This document shows, piece by piece, positions 6,792 to 8,940 of a stretch of DNA of 8,940 nt (the first letter of the stretch is position 1; each line of letters starts with the position of its first letter). Origin of the DNA: Methanomicrobiales archaeon (lineage in GTDB: Archaea > Halobacteriota > Methanomicrobia > Methanomicrobiales > Methanoculleaceae); the NCBI GenBank assembly GCA_012797575.1, contig JAAZOW010000112.1, positions 1-8,940 of the forward strand. Direction: 5' to 3'. Made by a program: the position numbers and the translations under genes. The notes beneath the pieces were generated by a model, which was not told the origin of the DNA, ran no database searches, and saw only the letters and a program-made list of their open reading frames with translations.

Positions 6792-7550
6792 ATGATGATT
6801 GCTATTTGTGGAAAAGGCGGCAGTGGAAAGAGCACTCTTGCCGCACTGCTCGCACGGGAGTACGCACGGCGGGACCGCCCTGTGCTGGTCGTCGATACCG
6901 ACGAGTCGAACCTCGGACTCCACCGTCTGCTCGGGACGGATGCACCGCCCGATCTGATGGACTACTTCGGGGGCAAAAAGACCCTGGGAGCGAAACTCAT
7001 GGCGGCTATACGGGACAGCGCATCCCAAAGCCTGATCGAGGGGGCATGGACGCTCGATGGCCTTCCAAAGGACTATGTCGCCGAAGATCACGGTGTTCGG
7101 CTCGTTGCTATAGGTAAGATCCACGATGCAGGGGAAGGTTGTGCATGCCCGATGGGAATGCTCGCCAGGCAATTTCTCAAAAACCTCCGCCTCAGTGACG
7201 ACGATGTTGTTATCGCAGACACCGAGGCGGGGATAGAGCACTTCGGCCGCGGGATCGATCAGGAGGCCGATGTGATCCTCATGGTGCTTGACCCCTCGTT
7301 CGAGTCGCTCCAGCTCGCGGAGAAGATTGCGGGGATAGCGGAGAAGATCGGCATTCCGCTCTATTACGTGTTGAACAAGGTAGATCCGATCGTGGCGGCC
7401 CGAATGCGCGGAGGAATTGCAGAGTCTTCTCGAATCATATGCGAGATCCCGCAGGATCCAGACATCCTCGAAGCAGGTCTCAGCGGACAGGCTCTGGCGG
7501 ACGGACATCCGGCCATAAGCACACTGGTCGAAGTGTTGGAAAGGCGGTAG
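6792..7550 (+). CDS. cooC: CooC-type nickel-insertion ATPase (MinD/ParA-like P-loop)
   Basis: CooC proteins are dimeric ATPases that help load nickel into carbon monoxide dehydrogenase, and related AcsF serves acetyl-CoA synthase. The 252-residue length fits. Visible motifs are the deviant Walker A GKGGSGKS (7-14) with signature Lys8, DTDESN (35-40), and GEGCACPMG with the CxC metal-binding pair Cys117/Cys119 that sits at the dimer interface in the family. Also present are the Walker B-region block DTEAGIEHFGRG (143-154), typical of CooC, and NKVD (195-198) for base recognition. The first of two adjacent ATG codons has GGAAGTGG upstream. It is transcribed divergently from the importer operon and is followed 28 bases later by the methyltransferase. 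The client (CODH/ACS or another nickel enzyme) is not in the window. Family is secure; the exact client is unknown. Confidence 0.93.
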   Translation: MMIAICGKGGSGKSTLAALLAREYARRDRPVLVVDTDESNLGLHRLLGTDAPPDLMDYFGGKKTLGAKLMAAIRDSASQSLIEGAWTLDGLPKDYVAEDHGVRLVAIGKIHDAGEGCACPMGMLARQFLKNLRLSDDDVVIADTEAGIEHFGRGIDQEADVILMVLDPSFESLQLAEKIAGIAEKIGIPLYYVLNKVDPIVAARMRGGIAESSRIICEIPQDPDILEAGLSGQALADGHPAISTLVEVLERR

Positions 7551-7578
7551 GCGCTTGCACAGTGGAAAGAGCATATAC

Positions 7579-8424
7579 ATGGAAGTAGACTCGATCGATT
7601 GGAACGGTATATGGCGAGAACAGCGTCGACGACATCACGAGGCGAACCAGAATTCAACAGATGCAAGTTTCTGGGATGCAAAAGATGCTGCGCGCAGATT
7701 TTACCAGACGGCGCAGGAGAACAGCGGGGAGCGGATTGAAAAGACCCTCCGCGACCTGCCCCTGACGGGCACGTCACGGGTGCTCGATGTCGGGGCCGGG
7801 CCGGGAGCCCTTGCCCTCCCCATCGCCCGGCAGGTCGACCACGTTACGGCGGTCGAACCTTCGGAAGGGATGCGATCAGTGCTCGAGGAGAACATCGGGG
7901 CCGAGCGGATAGATAACATCGACGTGGTGCCGAAGCGGTGGGAAGACGTCAGTGTGGCGGATGACCTCAGCCCACCGTATGACATCGTCTTTGCATCGTA
8001 CTCTCTCGACGTCCCTGACATCAGAGATGCCGTCAGAAAACTGGAGGAAGCATCTTCCCGGTACGTCTACATCTACTGGTTTGTCGGAGAGTCATCATGG
8101 GATGCGATGTCACGGGAACTCTGGCCGCTCCTCCACGGTTCGTCGTATGCTCCCTCTCCCCGGTGCAACGTCCTCTACAACGTGCTGTACTCGATGGGAA
8201 TCTATCCGAACATCAAGACGTTCCCTCTCCGGCACATCAACCGGTTTGCCAACCTCAACGAGGCGTTCGACCACTTCGCACCGAAGTACTCCATCACGAC
8301 GGAGGAACAGAAAGAGGTGCTCAGGCAGTGTCTGGAACGTCACGTCAGATCCGAAGGGGATACCGTTATCATGCCCGGGCACTCGACCCGGGTGAAGATC
8401 TGGTGGGAGAAGAAGAATTCGTAG
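7579..8424 (+). CDS. Class I SAM-dependent methyltransferase, substrate unknown
   Basis: From ATG 7579 this is 281 residues. Motif I is VLDVGAGPGALALPIA (68-83). An acidic residue follows the second strand (AVEPSEGM, Glu93), then motif-II/III-like segments WEDV and YDIVFASYSLDV (134-145). These form a standard Rossmann SAM-binding core in the first two thirds. The last 110 residues are a family-specific region rich in aromatic and basic residues (YIYWFVGE, LWPLLHG, MGIYPNIKTFPLRHINRF) that probably shapes the acceptor site. An in-frame TTG at 7555 would add eight residues and leave a gap of four bases to cooC, but ATG 7579 has GGAAAG at a reasonable distance, so I prefer it. Co-transcription with cooC is likely. 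A role in metallophore or cofactor chemistry is possible but unsupported by any motif I can see. Confidence 0.85.
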   Translation: MEVDSIDWNGIWREQRRRHHEANQNSTDASFWDAKDAARRFYQTAQENSGERIEKTLRDLPLTGTSRVLDVGAGPGALALPIARQVDHVTAVEPSEGMRSVLEENIGAERIDNIDVVPKRWEDVSVADDLSPPYDIVFASYSLDVPDIRDAVRKLEEASSRYVYIYWFVGESSWDAMSRELWPLLHGSSYAPSPRCNVLYNVLYSMGIYPNIKTFPLRHINRFANLNEAFDHFAPKYSITTEEQKEVLRQCLERHVRSEGDTVIMPGHSTRVKIWWEKKNS

Positions 8425-8743
8425 CCCACCCGGGAACAGGGCTTCATGGTAAGGGCGACTGAATCATCTCCCATCTCTTCCAGACGTCTCAGAAAGCAAC
8501 AGTCGTCACCCCGCGAAGCCATATCATCGTCGCACTGCGAATTTACCGACCCCTCACGGAAAGCCGCGCGGGCGAGAGGCTGCATGCCCGGGCGGTGGAC
8601 CATGGTGGGAATCACCCCCCCCGGGGGCGATGCGCCTCCATGGGTCCCGGTGTCAGGCGAAGGGGCAGGAGCCCCTATCCGGTGTCACCGCCGCCGGGGG
8701 ACGGCTTTCCACCAGATATCGCCACAACACCATCGGAGAGATT
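8425..8743. other. GC-rich convergent intergenic region with hairpins
   Basis: No credible gene. Open frames here, such as 8446-8745 on the plus strand, are Arg/Pro/Gly/Ser-rich and lack domains. Structures on the plus strand downstream of the methyltransferase are an 8-C run followed by five G (8615-8627), a 7-bp hairpin GGGGGCG/CGCCTCC with one G-U pair (8623-8639), and a 6-bp hairpin AGGGGC/GCCCCT with loop AGGA (8661-8676). CCGGTGTCA is repeated at 8647-8655 and 8679-8687 on either side of the last hairpin. These may stabilise or end the methyltransferase transcript, but I see no T-run. Confidence 0.45.
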
Positions 8744-8769
8744 GAATAGAGCCATCATGGCCGCTATTC
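8744..8769 (-). terminator. Hairpin after the metal-complex binding-protein gene
   Basis: GAATAG (8744-8749) pairs with CTATTC (8764-8769), and GCCA/TGGC close an inner stem within GCCATCATGGC (8751-8761). It begins six bases after the stop codon of the minus-strand gene, a typical place for a transcript-end structure. There is no clear T-run after it, so it may stabilise the 3' end rather than terminate. Confidence 0.4.
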
Positions 8770-8774
8770 ATCAC

Positions 8775-8940
8775 TCATATCTTCTGAGTGTTGGGGAACT
8801 CCAGGTAGTCTGCATACGCTGTGTACACGCCGTCAACGCCCAGGAAGGCGGTCATGATCTCGTTTCCTTCCTTCTCCATATCGATATCTGCGAATTTGTC
8901 CGGATAGAGGATCTTGGCCATGTAGAAGACGTTCAGAAGG
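8775..8940 (-). CDS. C-terminus of an iron-siderophore/cobalamin-type ABC substrate-binding protein (partial)
   Basis: The last 54 residues are visible; the rest lies beyond the right edge. The readable stretch includes NVFYMAKILYPDKFADID, then EKEGNEIM, FLGVDGVY and a short tail ending at TGA (8777-8775). The pattern of MAKxLYPxKF, then EGNEI, then GVDGxYT is typical of the C-terminal lobe of FepB/BtuF-class (COG0614) binding proteins of methanogens, which carry ferric chelates, cobalamin or related metal complexes. It converges on the methyltransferase gene, with 350 bases between them. If correct, a second metal importer adjoins the nickel-type locus. The short visible portion limits certainty. 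Confidence 0.72.
   Translation of the reverse strand, partial: LLNVFYMAKILYPDKFADIDMEKEGNEIMTAFLGVDGVYTAYADYLEFPNTQKI

Noticed and set aside
6772..6795. Seven-codon frame (ATG 6772 to TGA 6795) overlapping the cooC start codon as a leader peptide
   Set aside because: No ribosome site precedes it; its bases are mostly the cooC ribosome site itself.
6693..7580. Long minus-strand frame opposite cooC
   Set aside because: Antisense to a gene with every family motif; its translation has no recognisable domain and covers the cooC promoter.
8446..8745. 99-codon plus-strand frame after the methyltransferase
   Set aside because: Biased composition typical of GC-rich noncoding DNA, no domain, and it spans the hairpin and direct-repeat region.
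1..8940. tRNA, rRNA, CRISPR array or replication origin
   Set aside because: No cloverleaf, T-loop motif, regularly spaced repeat or origin-type repeat cluster was found on reading either strand.

Overview
The window looks like archaeal chromosome, most likely from a hydrogenotrophic methanogen (Methanomicrobiales, Methanoculleus-like). This placement is inferred from GC-rich coding sequence broken by an AT-rich divergent intergenic region, archaeal TATA boxes, GGTGAT/GGAGGTG-type ribosome binding sites, and an FmdE-family protein beside a CooC-type ATPase. No rRNA or other species marker is present.

Layout. Positions 4-6347 (minus strand) hold a tight operon. In transcription order it encodes an FmdE-family protein with a C-terminal zinc finger, a family-5 (peptide/nickel class) substrate-binding lipoprotein, a 133-residue protein I cannot identify that overlaps both neighbours, two DppB/DppC-type permeases, and one polypeptide carrying both ATPase domains (DppD-DppF fusion). 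A perfect ribosome binding site at the left edge suggests the operon continues. Positions 6348-6791 are the divergent promoter region, with a TATA box for each side, a 13-bp palindrome beside the right-hand one, and a hairpin resembling an IS200/IS605 right end. Positions 6792-8424 (plus strand) hold a CooC-type nickel-insertion ATPase and, a few bases later, a class I SAM-dependent methyltransferase. Positions 8425-8774 are a GC-rich convergent gap with several hairpins and no credible gene. Positions 8775-8940 (minus strand) are the C-terminus of a FepB/BtuF-type metal-complex binding protein that runs off the right edge.

Reading. Family-5 ABC importers carry peptides or nickel (free or chelated). 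The neighbours here (CooC, which services nickel in carbon monoxide dehydrogenase/acetyl-CoA synthase, and FmdE, a Cys/His-rich metal-binding fold) point to nickel rather than peptides. The best hypothesis is a nickel acquisition-and-delivery locus: lipoprotein capture, membrane transport, possible cytoplasmic hand-off by FmdE, and insertion by CooC. The unknown small protein and the methyltransferase are the least explained parts. Substrate and regulation are inferred, not shown by sequence.
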